DNA of 64,000 nt from contig NZ_AP025510.1 of NCBI RefSeq assembly GCF_024347635.1, positions 372,001 through 436,000 of the forward strand, given 5' to 3'. A program made the translations under genes and the position numbers. Shown here piece by piece: positions 1 through 9,934 of the stretch. The notes under the pieces were generated by a model. The model ran no database searches. It had not been told where the DNA came from and worked only from the letters and a program-made list of their open reading frames with translations. Positions within the stretch are counted from its first letter, which is position 1. Each line of letters begins with the position of its first letter. Source of the stretch: Vibrio tasmaniensis. GTDB taxonomy: Bacteria > Pseudomonadota > Gammaproteobacteria > Enterobacterales > Vibrionaceae.

Positions 1-165
1 AGCGGCTACATTCTCCCTGGTTTACAAGTGAAGTATGGCGTAGGTATCTTTAACTCGTTAGGTGAGTTTACCGTTCGCTATCGTTTGATGCAGGATCTCT
101 ATGTGGAAGCTGTATCAGGGCTGGATAGTGCCGTGGACCTTCTCTATCAATTTGAATTTGAGTAA
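1..165 (+). CDS. tamB: TamB C-terminal end (partial)
   Basis: The window opens inside a reading frame that ends with TAA at 163-165. The 54 visible residues end in ...DLLYQFEFE, with alternating polar and hydrophobic residues and aromatic residues near the terminus. This matches the C-terminal beta-strand region of TamB (formerly YtfN), the inner-membrane-anchored partner of the outer-membrane protein TamA in envelope biogenesis and phospholipid transport. The gene just downstream is ytfP, which follows tamB in E. coli and in Vibrio. The rest of the protein lies upstream of the window, so the call rests on the short tail and synteny. Confidence 0.75.
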   Translation, partial: SGYILPGLQVKYGVGIFNSLGEFTVRYRLMQDLYVEAVSGLDSAVDLLYQFEFE

Positions 166-238
166 ATCAATTTGAATTCAAATTACTGAGGTTTCATCCA
201 TTGGTCGGTATGCAAATCGAAAGGATTATGGGGTATTT

Positions 239-592
239 ATGCAACATCTTGTTTTTGTATATGGAACGTTGAGACAAGGTCAATCGAACCACCACTATTT
301 GCAGCAATGCGAGTACTTAGGTCGGTTTGAAACCCTTGAAGAGTACGCTCTTTTTGATTTAGGTGCCTATCCAGCGATGATTCTTGGAAAGAAAAGTGTC
401 GTTGGCGAAGTCTATGCCATTAACGACGAAGTTTTAGCGTCGCTCGATCGGTTAGAGGATGTTCCTGTTGAGTATCGTCGCGAGCAAATAGAGACGATAT
501 TTGGTTTAGCATGGGTATATTTGTATCAGCTTGATCTAACGGCTAATAACGAAATACTTTCGGGTGACTGGTGTAAGCGGGACAACCCGTGA
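239..592 (+). CDS. ytfP: Gamma-glutamylcyclotransferase-fold protein YtfP
   Basis: This 117-residue protein has the YtfP/gamma-glutamylcyclotransferase (AIG2-like) fold signature. The N-terminal beta-strand leads into VYGTLRQG (YGTLR at residues 8-12), the substrate-binding loop of the family, and LDRLEDVP with a following YRR lies in the middle. The family includes gamma-glutamylamine and gamma-glutamyl cyclotransferases, but the physiological substrate of bacterial YtfP is not settled. It starts 73 bases after the tamB stop, consistent with a tam-ytfP operon, and ends ahead of a strong hairpin terminator. Confidence 0.9.
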   Translation: MQHLVFVYGTLRQGQSNHHYLQQCEYLGRFETLEEYALFDLGAYPAMILGKKSVVGEVYAINDEVLASLDRLEDVPVEYRREQIETIFGLAWVYLYQLDLTANNEILSGDWCKRDNP

Positions 593-635
593 CATCTATC
601 TATTCGTAATATCTATACATTCTGAGTTGTCGAAC

Positions 636-665
636 AAAAAGCCAGCAAGTGATGCTGGCTTTTTT
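636..665. terminator. Bidirectional terminator between ytfP and fbp
   Basis: AAAAAGCCAGCA, a short loop, and TGCTGGCTTTTT form a perfect stem with A and T tracts on either side. It can end transcripts from ytfP on the plus strand and from fbp on the minus strand, which converge here. Confidence 0.85.
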
Positions 666-697
666 AATGGCGTTAATTTGAGAAATAAGCGAGACGA

Positions 698-1717
<1,020 letters not shown>

Positions 1718-1977
1718 TTAAACTTCTCTCAATATTAGGGGGAATTTGAGCACAATAGGATTCGCCTCTTATTCGGGCTTTATTCACCTAGACGCCTAGT
1801 TAAATTCTAAAGGTTAGATCTTTTTAATGGTAATGAACTAAGCGACGCAGATCTCACTTACTATGTCGACTAAATTTGTTTTGCATTGCTACTCGCTTTT
1901 AATCTTCATTTAATGATAATGAGTGCAGTAGTTTGATTTAGACATGGTTCATTTAGCCAAGCGTTTGGAAGCAATTT

Positions 1978-3336
1978 ATGCATATTCATATCTTAGGAAT
2001 TTGTGGCACCTTCATGGGAGGTGCTGCGGTATTGGCTCGTCAATTAGGTCACAAGGTTACCGGTAGTGACGCGAATGTTTACCCACCAATGAGTACCTTG
2101 TTGGAATCTCAAGGAATTGAAATTATTGAAGGGTTTGACCCGAGCCAATTAGAACCAAGACCTGACTTAGTGGTCATTGGTAATGCGATGAGCCGTGGCA
2201 ACCCGTGTGTTGAGTATGTATTGGATAACAATCTTAGATACACCTCAGGGCCGCAGTGGTTGCAAGAGTTCTTACTGCATGACCGTTGGGTTCTGGCGGT
2301 ATCGGGAACGCATGGCAAGACAACGACATCGAGCATGCTGGCTTGGATCTTAGAAGACTGTGGCTATGCACCGGGCTTTTTGGTTGGTGGGGTATTGGGT
2401 AACTTTGGTATTTCAGCTCGCCTTGGTGAAAGCATGTTCTTTGTGGTAGAGGCTGACGAATACGACAGTGCTTTTTTCGACAAACGGTCTAAGTTCGTTC
2501 ATTACCACCCAAGAACCTTAGTGATGAATAACCTAGAGTTCGATCATGCTGATATCTTCGATGATCTTGAGGCGATTAAGCGTCAGTTCCACCACTTAGT
2601 GCGCACTGTGCCTGGTAATGGCCGCATTTTTTCTCCTAAACAAGATACGGCTATTGAAGATGTTCTAGATCGCGGTTGCTGGAGTGAAACTGAATCGAGT
2701 GGCGAGCAAGGCGATTGGGATGCTAAGAAGCGAGTTAAAGATGGCTCTCAATTTGAGGTTTACTTCCAAAATGAATGTGTTGGAACCGTAAACTGGGATT
2801 TAGTGGGCGACCACAACGTAAACAATGCTTTGATGGCGATTGCCGCAGCACGACACGTGGGTGTAACACCTGATCTCGCTTGTGAATCGTTGACTACCTT
2901 TATTAATACTAAACGTCGTTTGGAGTTTAAAGGCGAGGTAGCTGGTGTTTCTGTTTATGACGATTTTGCTCATCACCCAACGGCAATTGAACTTACGCTA
3001 GGCGGTTTACGTAATAAGGTCGACACGAAGAAAATCATTGCCGTTTTAGAACCTCGTTCTGCCACAATGAAGCGCGGTGTACACAAAGAAACCTTGGCTG
3101 ATTCGTTGAAGCTGGCGGATTCTACCTACTTATTCCAACCCGATAACATTGATTGGTCGGTACAAGATGTCGCGGATGCTTGTCACCAGCCGGCACATGT
3201 GGGTGATGACATGGATGCATTCGTTGCTAAAATTGTCTCAGAGGCACAAGCGGGTGACCAAATATTGGTAATGAGTAATGGTGGCTTTGGTGGCATTCAC
3301 CAAAAATTGTTGGATGGATTGGCACTCAAAGGCTAA
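1978..3336 (+). CDS. mpl: UDP-MurNAc:L-Ala-gamma-D-Glu-meso-DAP ligase
   Basis: This 452-residue murein-recycling ligase attaches the recycled tripeptide L-Ala-gamma-D-Glu-meso-DAP to UDP-N-acetylmuramate. It has the three Mur-ligase domains: an N-terminal UDP-binding Rossmann domain starting MHIHILGICGTFMGG, an ATP-binding centre with GTHGKTTT at residues 110-117, and a C-terminal domain. Mpl has Ile in HIHILGICG where MurC has a GxGG pattern, and the full length matches Mpl. The start is supported by GGAAG about eight bases upstream. It is probably co-transcribed with ubiX, 38 bases downstream. Confidence 0.95.
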   Translation: MHIHILGICGTFMGGAAVLARQLGHKVTGSDANVYPPMSTLLESQGIEIIEGFDPSQLEPRPDLVVIGNAMSRGNPCVEYVLDNNLRYTSGPQWLQEFLLHDRWVLAVSGTHGKTTTSSMLAWILEDCGYAPGFLVGGVLGNFGISARLGESMFFVVEADEYDSAFFDKRSKFVHYHPRTLVMNNLEFDHADIFDDLEAIKRQFHHLVRTVPGNGRIFSPKQDTAIEDVLDRGCWSETESSGEQGDWDAKKRVKDGSQFEVYFQNECVGTVNWDLVGDHNVNNALMAIAAARHVGVTPDLACESLTTFINTKRRLEFKGEVAGVSVYDDFAHHPTAIELTLGGLRNKVDTKKIIAVLEPRSATMKRGVHKETLADSLKLADSTYLFQPDNIDWSVQDVADACHQPAHVGDDMDAFVAKIVSEAQAGDQILVMSNGGFGGIHQKLLDGLALKG

Positions 3337-3374
3337 CGCCATCTACGACCTTATAATTTGAAGTAATTGAGAAC

Positions 3375-3998
3375 ATGACAAAACACGATAAAGCGATAAC
3401 TCTTGCTTTCACTGGCGCATCCGGTGCGCCTTATGGCCTGCGTTTACTTGAATGCCTTTTGGCCGCCGATTATCAGGTCTACTTGCTGATATCGTCGGCA
3501 GCGCGAGTGGTGTTGGCGACCGAGCATGAACTTAAGTTACCTGCTGGGCCAGATGCTGCGAAACAAGCTTTGGTTAAGCATTTAGGTTGCGACCCAGAAA
3601 AGCTAGTGGTGTGTGGCAAAGATGATTGGTTCTCACCGGTTGCTTCTGGTTCAGCAGCACCGAAGCAGATGGTGGTGTGTCCATGTTCTGCGGGAAGCTT
3701 GGCATCAATTGCTCATGGCCTATCAGATAATCTGATCGAGCGCGCAGCAGACGTGGTTATGAAAGAACGAGGCCAGCTGTTGTTAGTGGTTCGTGAGACG
3801 CCATTTTCCACGCTCCATTTAGAAAATATGCATAAGCTTTCTACCATGGGCGTGACGATTATGCCTGCAGCTCCGGGGTTTTATCATCAACCTAAGTCGA
3901 TTGAAGATCTGATCGACTTTATGGTGGCACGTATTCTCGATCACCTTGGTATCGAGCAAGGTTTAGTGCCACGTTGGGGTTACGATCAACGTAATTGA
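3375..3998 (+). CDS. ubiX: Flavin prenyltransferase UbiX
   Basis: This 207-residue protein makes the prenylated FMN cofactor used by the UbiD decarboxylase in ubiquinone synthesis. The N-terminal [10 protein letters not shown] (GASG at residues 14-17) is the FMN-phosphate-binding loop. [14 protein letters not shown] and the C-terminal [11 protein letters not shown] with a following [12 protein letters not shown] are typical of the family. It follows mpl closely on the same strand, as in other vibrios. Confidence 0.95.
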   Translation: MTKHDKAITLAFTGASGAPYGLRLLECLLAADYQVYLLISSAARVVLATEHELKLPAGPDAAKQALVKHLGCDPEKLVVCGKDDWFSPVASGSAAPKQMVVCPCSAGSLASIAHGLSDNLIERAADVVMKERGQLLLVVRETPFSTLHLENMHKLSTMGVTIMPAAPGFYHQPKSIEDLIDFMVARILDHLGIEQGLVPRWGYDQRN

Positions 3999-4049
3999 TC
4001 CAAACTTGATGGCTTATTGTTAAAAATCAAATTACAATCCTGAACACTC

Positions 4050-4150
4050 ATCGGGGCGCGAACCATTCAAATAATGAATGCGAGCTGAGATCAAGCAGAC
4101 GCTTGGGACCCGTAAACCTGAACCAGATAATGCTGGCGTAGGAATTGAGT
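4050..4150 (+). promoter_or_regulatory. TPP riboswitch (THI element)
   Basis: The stretch carries the conserved THI-box order: TCGGGGCGCG (4051-4060), GCTGAGATCAAG (4084-4095), GACCCGTAAACCTGAACCAG with the thiamine-pyrophosphate-contacting bases, and ATAATGCTGGCGTAGGAA (4128-4145). It lies 65 bases before thiB. TPP binding should repress the thiamine-uptake operon downstream. A short hairpin (ACCATGG / GAGCG region, 4197-4212) adjoins the thiB ribosome binding site, so translational control is possible, but I cannot decide the mechanism. Confidence 0.93.
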
Positions 4151-4214
4151 TAGGAACAACCTCTACCGTTCTCCTCCCTCAAACCTGTGCCGCTCAGACC
4201 ATGGAGAGCGTCCA

Positions 4215-5207
4215 GTGAAATTAACATTAACAACTCTTGCTGTTACTACAGCCATCTCTTTTTCTGCCTTCGCAGCAGACAACACCTTAACGGTTTACAC
4301 TTACGACTCTTTTGCTGCGGATTGGGGCCCTCGTCCTGCCGTTGAAAAAGCATTCGAAGAAAAGTGTGGTTGTGATGTGAATTTTGTCGCGTTAGAAGAT
4401 GGTGTGTCTATTCTAAACCGCTTACGTCTTGAAGGTGGCAACAGCAAAGCTGACATCATCTTAGGCCTAGATAATAATCTCATGGCTGAAGCGAAATCGA
4501 CGGGCTTATTGGCTGAGCACAGTGTTGATACATCATCTGTGACGCTTCCTAACGGTTGGAACGACAGTACCTTTGTTCCTTATGATTTTGGTTACTTTGC
4601 GTTTATCTATAACAAAGAGAAGCTAGCAAACCCGCCAAAGAGCCTGAAAGAACTGGTTGAGCAACGTGACGATCTTAAGGTTATCTATCAAGATCCACGT
4701 ACATCAACACCAGGCCAAGGCATGATGCTATGGATGAAGTCGGTTTACGGTGATGAAGCAACTGCAGCATGGAAGAAGCTTGCTCAGAAAACGGTGACTG
4801 TGACTAAAGGTTGGTCTGAAGCTTACTCTATGTTCTTAAAGGGTGAGTCGGACTTAGTCTTGTCTTACACGACTTCTCCTGCTTACCACATCATTGCAGA
4901 AAGTGATTCTAAGTACGCAGCAGCAAGCTTTGAAGAAGGTCATTACACTCAAGTCGAAGTGGCAGCTAAGGTCAAAGGCAGCAAGAACGAAAAACTGGCT
5001 GATGAGTTTATGGCATTTATCCTAAGTGACGAGTTCCAATCAGCGATGCCAACGGGCAACTGGATGTACCCAGTGACCGATGTTGAGCTACCAAAAGGGT
5101 TCGAGCAACTTACGGTTCCTCAGAAAGCGCTAAGCTTTACACCAGAAGAGATCGCCGAGAAGCGTAAGCCTTGGATTCGTGAATGGCAGAGTGCGCTTAC
5201 TTTTTAA
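4215..5207 (+). CDS. thiB: Thiamine-binding periplasmic protein ThiB
   Basis: This 330-residue periplasmic binding protein of the ThiBPQ importer captures thiamine and its phosphates. It has a typical Sec signal peptide (residues 1-20, ending AFA before ADN), followed by LTVYTYDSFAADWGP, the beginning of the binding-protein fold seen in TbpA. DFGYFAFIYNKEKL and RTSTPGQGMMLWM are family landmarks. It is preceded by the TPP riboswitch and followed by the permease after 126 bases. Confidence 0.95.
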   Translation: MKLTLTTLAVTTAISFSAFAADNTLTVYTYDSFAADWGPRPAVEKAFEEKCGCDVNFVALEDGVSILNRLRLEGGNSKADIILGLDNNLMAEAKSTGLLAEHSVDTSSVTLPNGWNDSTFVPYDFGYFAFIYNKEKLANPPKSLKELVEQRDDLKVIYQDPRTSTPGQGMMLWMKSVYGDEATAAWKKLAQKTVTVTKGWSEAYSMFLKGESDLVLSYTTSPAYHIIAESDSKYAAASFEEGHYTQVEVAAKVKGSKNEKLADEFMAFILSDEFQSAMPTGNWMYPVTDVELPKGFEQLTVPQKALSFTPEEIAEKRKPWIREWQSALTF

Positions 5208-5333
5208 CTTACGATTTAACTTACTATATTAAGAAAATGAGTTTTCTAACGTACTTTTAAAAAACGAGCTTTCTGTATTTAAAGGTTCATTTGTTATGTT
5301 TGGAGTGAACCATTTACGGTAAAAAATCAATTT

Positions 5334-6947
5334 ATGATAAAGAAAACACCTAAGGTCGGGGTTTGGGTTGCGATACTCATTACCGCCTTCGTGGTTTCAG
5401 CAGTTGGGGCATTGCTAAGCAATGCCCCTTCTCTTGATATCAGCCAAGTATGGTCCGATCCTTACTATTGGCATGTAACGAAATTCAGTTTCTATCAAGC
5501 GACACTTTCAATGGTACTGAGTGTTGGCTTTGCTATACCTATTGCTCATGCGCTGTGTCGCAGACAATTTTTTGGACGGGCCTTGTTGTTAAGACTGTTT
5601 GCTTCGACCCTGGTTTTACCCGTATTAGTTGGCGTATTTGGTTTGCTAGCTATTTATGGTAACAGTGGTTGGTTAGCTAAATTTCTGGCGAACTTCGATA
5701 TTAAACTGCCATTCTCGATTTATGGGTTGAATGGTATTTTGCTCGCACATGTCTTCTTTAACCTGCCTTATGCCAGCCGTTTACTTTTACAAGCTTTAGA
5801 TACCGTACCTGCCGAGCAGCATAAGTTGTGTGCTCATTTGGGTATGAGTCATTGGAACAAATTCAGATGGGTTGAATGGCCTCGCTTAAGACAGCAACTG
5901 CCACATGTGTGTGGTTTAGTCTTCATGCTGTGTTTTACCAGCTTTGCTACCGTGATGGCACTAGGCGGTGGACCAAAATCAACCACTATCGAACTCGCTA
6001 TTTATCAGGCAATTAAATTCGACTTTGACCTGCAGGCTGGCGCTTTACTCGCGATATGGCAAATGCTGCTGTGTGGTGTGCTAGCAGTGAGTATTCAACG
6101 CCTGTCTAAGCCTATTTCCGTGACGGCCAGTCAGCTGTCAGAAGATAAATATTTGGTTAAGGACAGCTGGTGGTCAAAAGCTTGGGATAGTTTTTGGATC
6201 ATCATCGTCTCAATGCTGGTATTACCGCCATTAGCTATGGTTATTGTCAATGGTATTAACTCGCAAGCACTGACTGTACTCAGCAGTGAGCCGTTTTGGG
6301 CGGCGTTGATGACCTCGGTTCGAGTGGCGTCCTTAGCGAGTGTTATCGCTGTTGGTATTGGTATCGCCATACTGCTGACTAGTCGAGCATGGCGTTTACA
6401 GAACAAGAATTTTCGAGCCGATAAAATCGAGCTGATTGGCACCATTATCTTAGTCACTCCCGGGCTTGTGATCAGTACGGGCCTCTTCTTATTACTGCGT
6501 TCATTCACCGATGTGTTCAGCTTAGCTTTCTTTATCGTGATTGCAGTGAACAGTTTAATGGCGCTGCCTTACGTAATTAAAACCTTGGCTCAACCTATGT
6601 TGCATTTGTCTCAGCAGTATCAGTATGTGTGCGCAAGTTTGGGAATGACAGGTTTCACGCGTTTTAGGCTGGTGGAGTGGAGAGCGCTGCGCAAACCGAT
6701 GGCACAAGCCTTCTCGATTAGCTTTATGCTAGCTATGGGTGACTTAAGCGCGATTGCTTTGTTTGGTAGCCAAGATTTTAGAACGCTGCCTTTGTACCTA
6801 TTTCAATTGTTAGGCAGCTATCAAATGGAGGCCGCTGCGGTGGTTTCTGTGAGTTTACTGTTGCTGAGTGTGGGCAGTTTTAGTTTTATTGAATTTTTAT
6901 TTACTCGAAGATCAAATCTCGACACTAAAGGGTTAAGGGACCGATGA
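5334..6947 (+). CDS. thiP: Thiamine ABC transporter permease ThiP
   Basis: This 537-residue inner-membrane permease is built from two homologous halves, each carrying an EAA-type loop (around HLGMSHWNKFRWVEWPRLR and SLGMTGFTRFRLVEWRALR) that contacts the ATPase. About twelve hydrophobic segments are visible. The duplicated layout and length match ThiP. Its stop overlaps the thiQ start (ATGA), indicating translational coupling. Confidence 0.95.
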   Translation: MIKKTPKVGVWVAILITAFVVSAVGALLSNAPSLDISQVWSDPYYWHVTKFSFYQATLSMVLSVGFAIPIAHALCRRQFFGRALLLRLFASTLVLPVLVGVFGLLAIYGNSGWLAKFLANFDIKLPFSIYGLNGILLAHVFFNLPYASRLLLQALDTVPAEQHKLCAHLGMSHWNKFRWVEWPRLRQQLPHVCGLVFMLCFTSFATVMALGGGPKSTTIELAIYQAIKFDFDLQAGALLAIWQMLLCGVLAVSIQRLSKPISVTASQLSEDKYLVKDSWWSKAWDSFWIIIVSMLVLPPLAMVIVNGINSQALTVLSSEPFWAALMTSVRVASLASVIAVGIGIAILLTSRAWRLQNKNFRADKIELIGTIILVTPGLVISTGLFLLLRSFTDVFSLAFFIVIAVNSLMALPYVIKTLAQPMLHLSQQYQYVCASLGMTGFTRFRLVEWRALRKPMAQAFSISFMLAMGDLSAIALFGSQDFRTLPLYLFQLLGSYQMEAAAVVSVSLLLLSVGSFSFIEFLFTRRSNLDTKGLRDR

Positions 6948-7651
6948 TGTTAGTGATGAAAGATGTGGAGTACCACTATCACCAAGAGTTGTTTAGTTTT
7001 GATTTTCAAGCAGAGCAGGGCGACATTGTTGCATTGATGGGGCCAAGTGGCGCAGGGAAATCAACGCTGTTGGCACTGGTTGCTGGGTTTATTGAGCCTA
7101 CATCGGGAGAGATTTCGGTGGCAGGACAATCACTGATTGGCAAGGATGCACATCAGCGTCCGTTAGCGATGTTGTTCCAAGAACATAATCTGTTTGCTCA
7201 TCTCACCGTACGTGAAAATATTGGCTTAGGCTTGCATCCGGGGTTAAAGCTTACGGTAACCCAAAAGCACGAAGTCGAACAGGCCGCTGCACAAGTTGGG
7301 GTCGCGGAGTATTTGGATAGATTGCCGGAGCACTTATCGGGCGGTCAACGTCAGCGTGTCGCGTTAGCGCGTTGTTTTGTTCAGCCTCATGATATTTGGT
7401 TGCTTGATGAACCTTTCTCTGCGCTTGACCCTTTGCTTCGTGAGGAAATGCTTAACCTTGTTAGGCGATTAGCCGCAGAGCGAAACATTACGGTGTTGAT
7501 GGTGACTCACCACTTAGGTGATGCACGCAGTATCGCAAATAAGTTTGTTTTTGTAGCGCTAGGGAAGGTGTTGGTTGCAGACTCGATAGAGACACTGACG
7601 GCTGATCATCCACAGCAAGAATTAAGCTCGTTTGTTAAAGCGGGTGAATGA
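6944..7651 (+). CDS. thiQ: Thiamine ABC transporter ATP-binding protein ThiQ
   Basis: This 235-residue ABC ATPase powers ThiBP. Walker A GPSGAGKST lies at residues 33-41, the signature LSGGQ at 131-135 and Walker B WLLDEP at 152-157, with a switch His in VTHH. It is the last gene of the riboswitch-controlled thiBPQ operon and overlaps thiP by four bases. An internal Met at residue 5 is an alternative start. Confidence 0.95.
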   Translation: MMLVMKDVEYHYHQELFSFDFQAEQGDIVALMGPSGAGKSTLLALVAGFIEPTSGEISVAGQSLIGKDAHQRPLAMLFQEHNLFAHLTVRENIGLGLHPGLKLTVTQKHEVEQAAAQVGVAEYLDRLPEHLSGGQRQRVALARCFVQPHDIWLLDEPFSALDPLLREEMLNLVRRLAAERNITVLMVTHHLGDARSIANKFVFVALGKVLVADSIETLTADHPQQELSSFVKAGE

Positions 7652-7669
7652 TGATTTTCTCACTCCTGT

Positions 7670-7745
7670 GAGTACTTCTTAATATTGGAGTACTTATTGA
7701 TATTGAGTGCTTATTGATATTGATTGCTTCTTGATATCAAGTGCC
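7670..7745. repeat. Short tandem repeat, about 4.4 copies of 17 bp
   Basis: Four consecutive units of 17-18 bases (7670-7687, 7688-7704, 7705-7721, 7722-7738) and a partial fifth share the pattern GAGTGCTTATTGATATT with one to five differences each. They lie between the thiQ stop and its terminator. No CRISPR-like spacers are present. The copies have drifted, so it is probably an old slippage expansion. Confidence 0.8.
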
Positions 7746-7753
7746 TCAAAAAC

Positions 7754-7785
7754 AAAAAGACCTAGCATGCGCTAGGTCTTTTATT
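7754..7785. terminator. Bidirectional terminator between thiQ and yjgA
   Basis: AAAAAGACCTAGC-ATGC-GCTAGGTCTTTTT forms a long perfect stem flanked by A and T tracts. It serves the converging thiBPQ and yjgA transcripts. Confidence 0.85.
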
Positions 7786-7812
7786 ATCTTTTTGACTAAA
7801 GGACGGCGAAGA

Positions 7813-8337
7813 TTAGTCGCCTAGCTTTAGCTCTTTTAAGATTTGGAAGATCTCACGAGAAGACTTAGCCGGTTTATTGGCCGCTTTCTCTTTGTTAGCT
7901 TGACGAGCGAGCTGACGAAGACGTTGACGGTCTGCTTCAGGGTACATTTCCATAACGTCTGAAATGGCCGCATCGCCTTCTGCAACCACACGATCACGCA
8001 GTTGTTCTAGTTTGTGTAGTTCAACTGTTGCTTGAGAGTGTTTGTTGCGAATCTTATCTAAAGCCGCTTGAATTGGCTCTGGATCGACACTGCGCATTAC
8101 TTTACCAATGTATTGAAGTTGACGGCGCTTCGCTTCATTTTTAAAGCGTTGTGCATCTTTAATCGCTTGTGCCAAATCTTCAGACAGCGGAAATTTGTCT
8201 AATACAGAAGGCTTTAGGTCAACAAGCTCTTCTCCCAGCTTTTGCAGGGCGTCCATGTCCGTTTTCATTTCTGTCTTACTTACCCAGATGATTTCTTCTT
8301 CTGGTTCCCATGGGGCTTTTTGGTTTTTGCGAGCCAT
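7813..8337 (-). CDS. darP: Ribosome-associated protein YjgA (DarP)
   Basis: This 174-residue, highly charged, mostly helical cytoplasmic protein belongs to the YjgA/DarP family, which associates with late 50S ribosomal precursors. The N-terminus is rich in Lys and Glu ([23 protein letters not shown], split here as [10 protein letters not shown] then [10 protein letters not shown]), followed by [18 protein letters not shown]. Length is normal. It is divergent from pmbA, its usual neighbour in E. coli and Vibrio. Confidence 0.92.
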   Translation of the reverse strand: MARKNQKAPWEPEEEIIWVSKTEMKTDMDALQKLGEELVDLKPSVLDKFPLSEDLAQAIKDAQRFKNEAKRRQLQYIGKVMRSVDPEPIQAALDKIRNKHSQATVELHKLEQLRDRVVAEGDAAISDVMEMYPEADRQRLRQLARQANKEKAANKPAKSSREIFQILKELKLGD

Positions 8338-8455
8338 CTTTTCTGCCTATGTCACTATCTCAAACGAATATATTGCCTATTTTAGCAAGAATCTTGGGGA
8401 GAAAGCGAAATTCTTGTTATCCTACGTAATATTGACCTAAAAAATTAGAATAGAT

Positions 8456-9799
8456 ATGGATGTAAAACAGCAAGTCGCCCAACAACGAGTTGAGCTAGAA
8501 GCCGCAGTAGCTAAAGCGTTGGATATGGCATCAGTGAGTGCAGACGCAGCTGAGGTTGCTATTACTAAGTCAACGGGTTTAAGTGTTTCAACACGTATGT
8601 GTGAAGTGGAAAACGTTGAATTTAATAGTGATGGTGCTCTAGGTATTACTGTTTACCGCGGCCAGAAAAAAGGCAGCGCATCTACATCAGATCTGAGTGA
8701 GAAGGCCATTGCTCAAACAGTAGCGGCTGCGCTTGATATCGCTCAGTACACTTCTGAAGACCCGTTTGCAGGTCCAGCACCTAAAGAATATATGGTGAAA
8801 GAAATTCCTGATTTGGATCTTTTTCACCCTGATGAGCCGAATCCAGACTATGCCGCTGAGATTGCGATTGCTGCTGAAAGACAAGCACTCGCTTACAGCG
8901 ACAAGATCAAACAAAGTGATGGCGCAAGCTACGACAGCCATTATGGCGTTAAGGTTTATGGTAATAGCCACGGTCTGCTGGCCAGTTTCGCATCAAGCCG
9001 TCATAGCACAAGCTGTTGTGTGATCGGTGAAGGTGCCAATGGCGAAATGGAGCGTGACTACAGCTACACCGTTGCACGTCACCGTGATGAGCTTTGGACG
9101 CCTGAGCGTGTTGGTCAAGAAGCCGCAGAAAAGACCGTAAGCCGTTTGGATGCGAAGAAGCTTCCAACAGGTCAATACCCAATCATGTTCGCTAACGACG
9201 TCGCTACAGGTCTAATTGGCCACCTTGTGATGGCAATTAGTGGTGGTAACCTTTACCGTAAGTCTTCGTTCTTACTGGATCACCTAGGTCAGAAAATCCT
9301 GCCAGATTGGTTCAATATCTCTGAGCGTCCACATATCTTACGTGGTTTGGCTTCAAGCCCGTTCGACAGCGAAGGTGTTTACACTCAAGATCGTGAAATT
9401 ATCACGGATGGTGTGTTAGCAACTTACCTTCTTACTAGCTATGCTGCTCGTAAGATGGAAATGACACCGACAGGCCATGCTGGTGGCATCCATAACTGGT
9501 TCGTTAAATCTACCGGTCAAAACTTTGAGCAAATGCTAAAAGAATTAGGCACAGGTTTCCTTGTGACTGAAGTGATGGGTCAAGGTGTGAATACCGTAAC
9601 CGGTGATTACTCTCGTGGCGCAGCAGGTTTCTGGGTTGAGAATGGAGAGATCCAATACCCAGTATCTGAAGTGACGATCGCGGGTAACCTAAAAGACATG
9701 TTCACTCAGATTGTTGCGGTTGGTAACGACGTAGAAACACGTTCGCAAATTCAAACGGGTTCTATCTTGCTTGAATCAATGAAGGTTGCGGGCGAGTAA
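8456..9799 (+). CDS. pmbA: TldE/PmbA protease subunit
   Basis: This 447-residue protein is PmbA (TldE), the partner of the zinc protease TldD. The pair proteolyses unfolded peptides and, in E. coli, matures microcin B17 and degrades CcdA. PmbA itself lacks the HExxxH zinc motif of TldD, and none is seen here. Family landmarks are [31 protein letters not shown] and the C-terminal [20 protein letters not shown]. Divergent from yjgA. Confidence 0.94.
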   Translation: MDVKQQVAQQRVELEAAVAKALDMASVSADAAEVAITKSTGLSVSTRMCEVENVEFNSDGALGITVYRGQKKGSASTSDLSEKAIAQTVAAALDIAQYTSEDPFAGPAPKEYMVKEIPDLDLFHPDEPNPDYAAEIAIAAERQALAYSDKIKQSDGASYDSHYGVKVYGNSHGLLASFASSRHSTSCCVIGEGANGEMERDYSYTVARHRDELWTPERVGQEAAEKTVSRLDAKKLPTGQYPIMFANDVATGLIGHLVMAISGGNLYRKSSFLLDHLGQKILPDWFNISERPHILRGLASSPFDSEGVYTQDREIITDGVLATYLLTSYAARKMEMTPTGHAGGIHNWFVKSTGQNFEQMLKELGTGFLVTEVMGQGVNTVTGDYSRGAAGFWVENGEIQYPVSEVTIAGNLKDMFTQIVAVGNDVETRSQIQTGSILLESMKVAGE

Positions 9800-9848
9800 T
9801 TAGCTCAATTTGCTTTAGTTTAAATCTGAAGATCAAATCTGATGTATG

Positions 9849-9875
9849 AAAAAGGGAGCCGATGGCTCCCTTTTT
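9849..9875. terminator. Terminator between pmbA and mgtE
   Basis: AAAAAGGGAGCC-GAT-GGCTCCCTTTTT is a perfect hairpin with flanking A and T tracts. It ends pmbA and may also stop mgtE read-through. Confidence 0.85.
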
Positions 9876-9934
9876 GTATTCAGGGTCCTATCTTAAAATA
9901 GGCTATCTGTTTATTCACACTAGATAAGTATGAT

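Noticed and set aside
7670..7745. CRISPR-like array
   Set aside because: The units abut with no spacers and differ from each other, and no cas genes are nearby.
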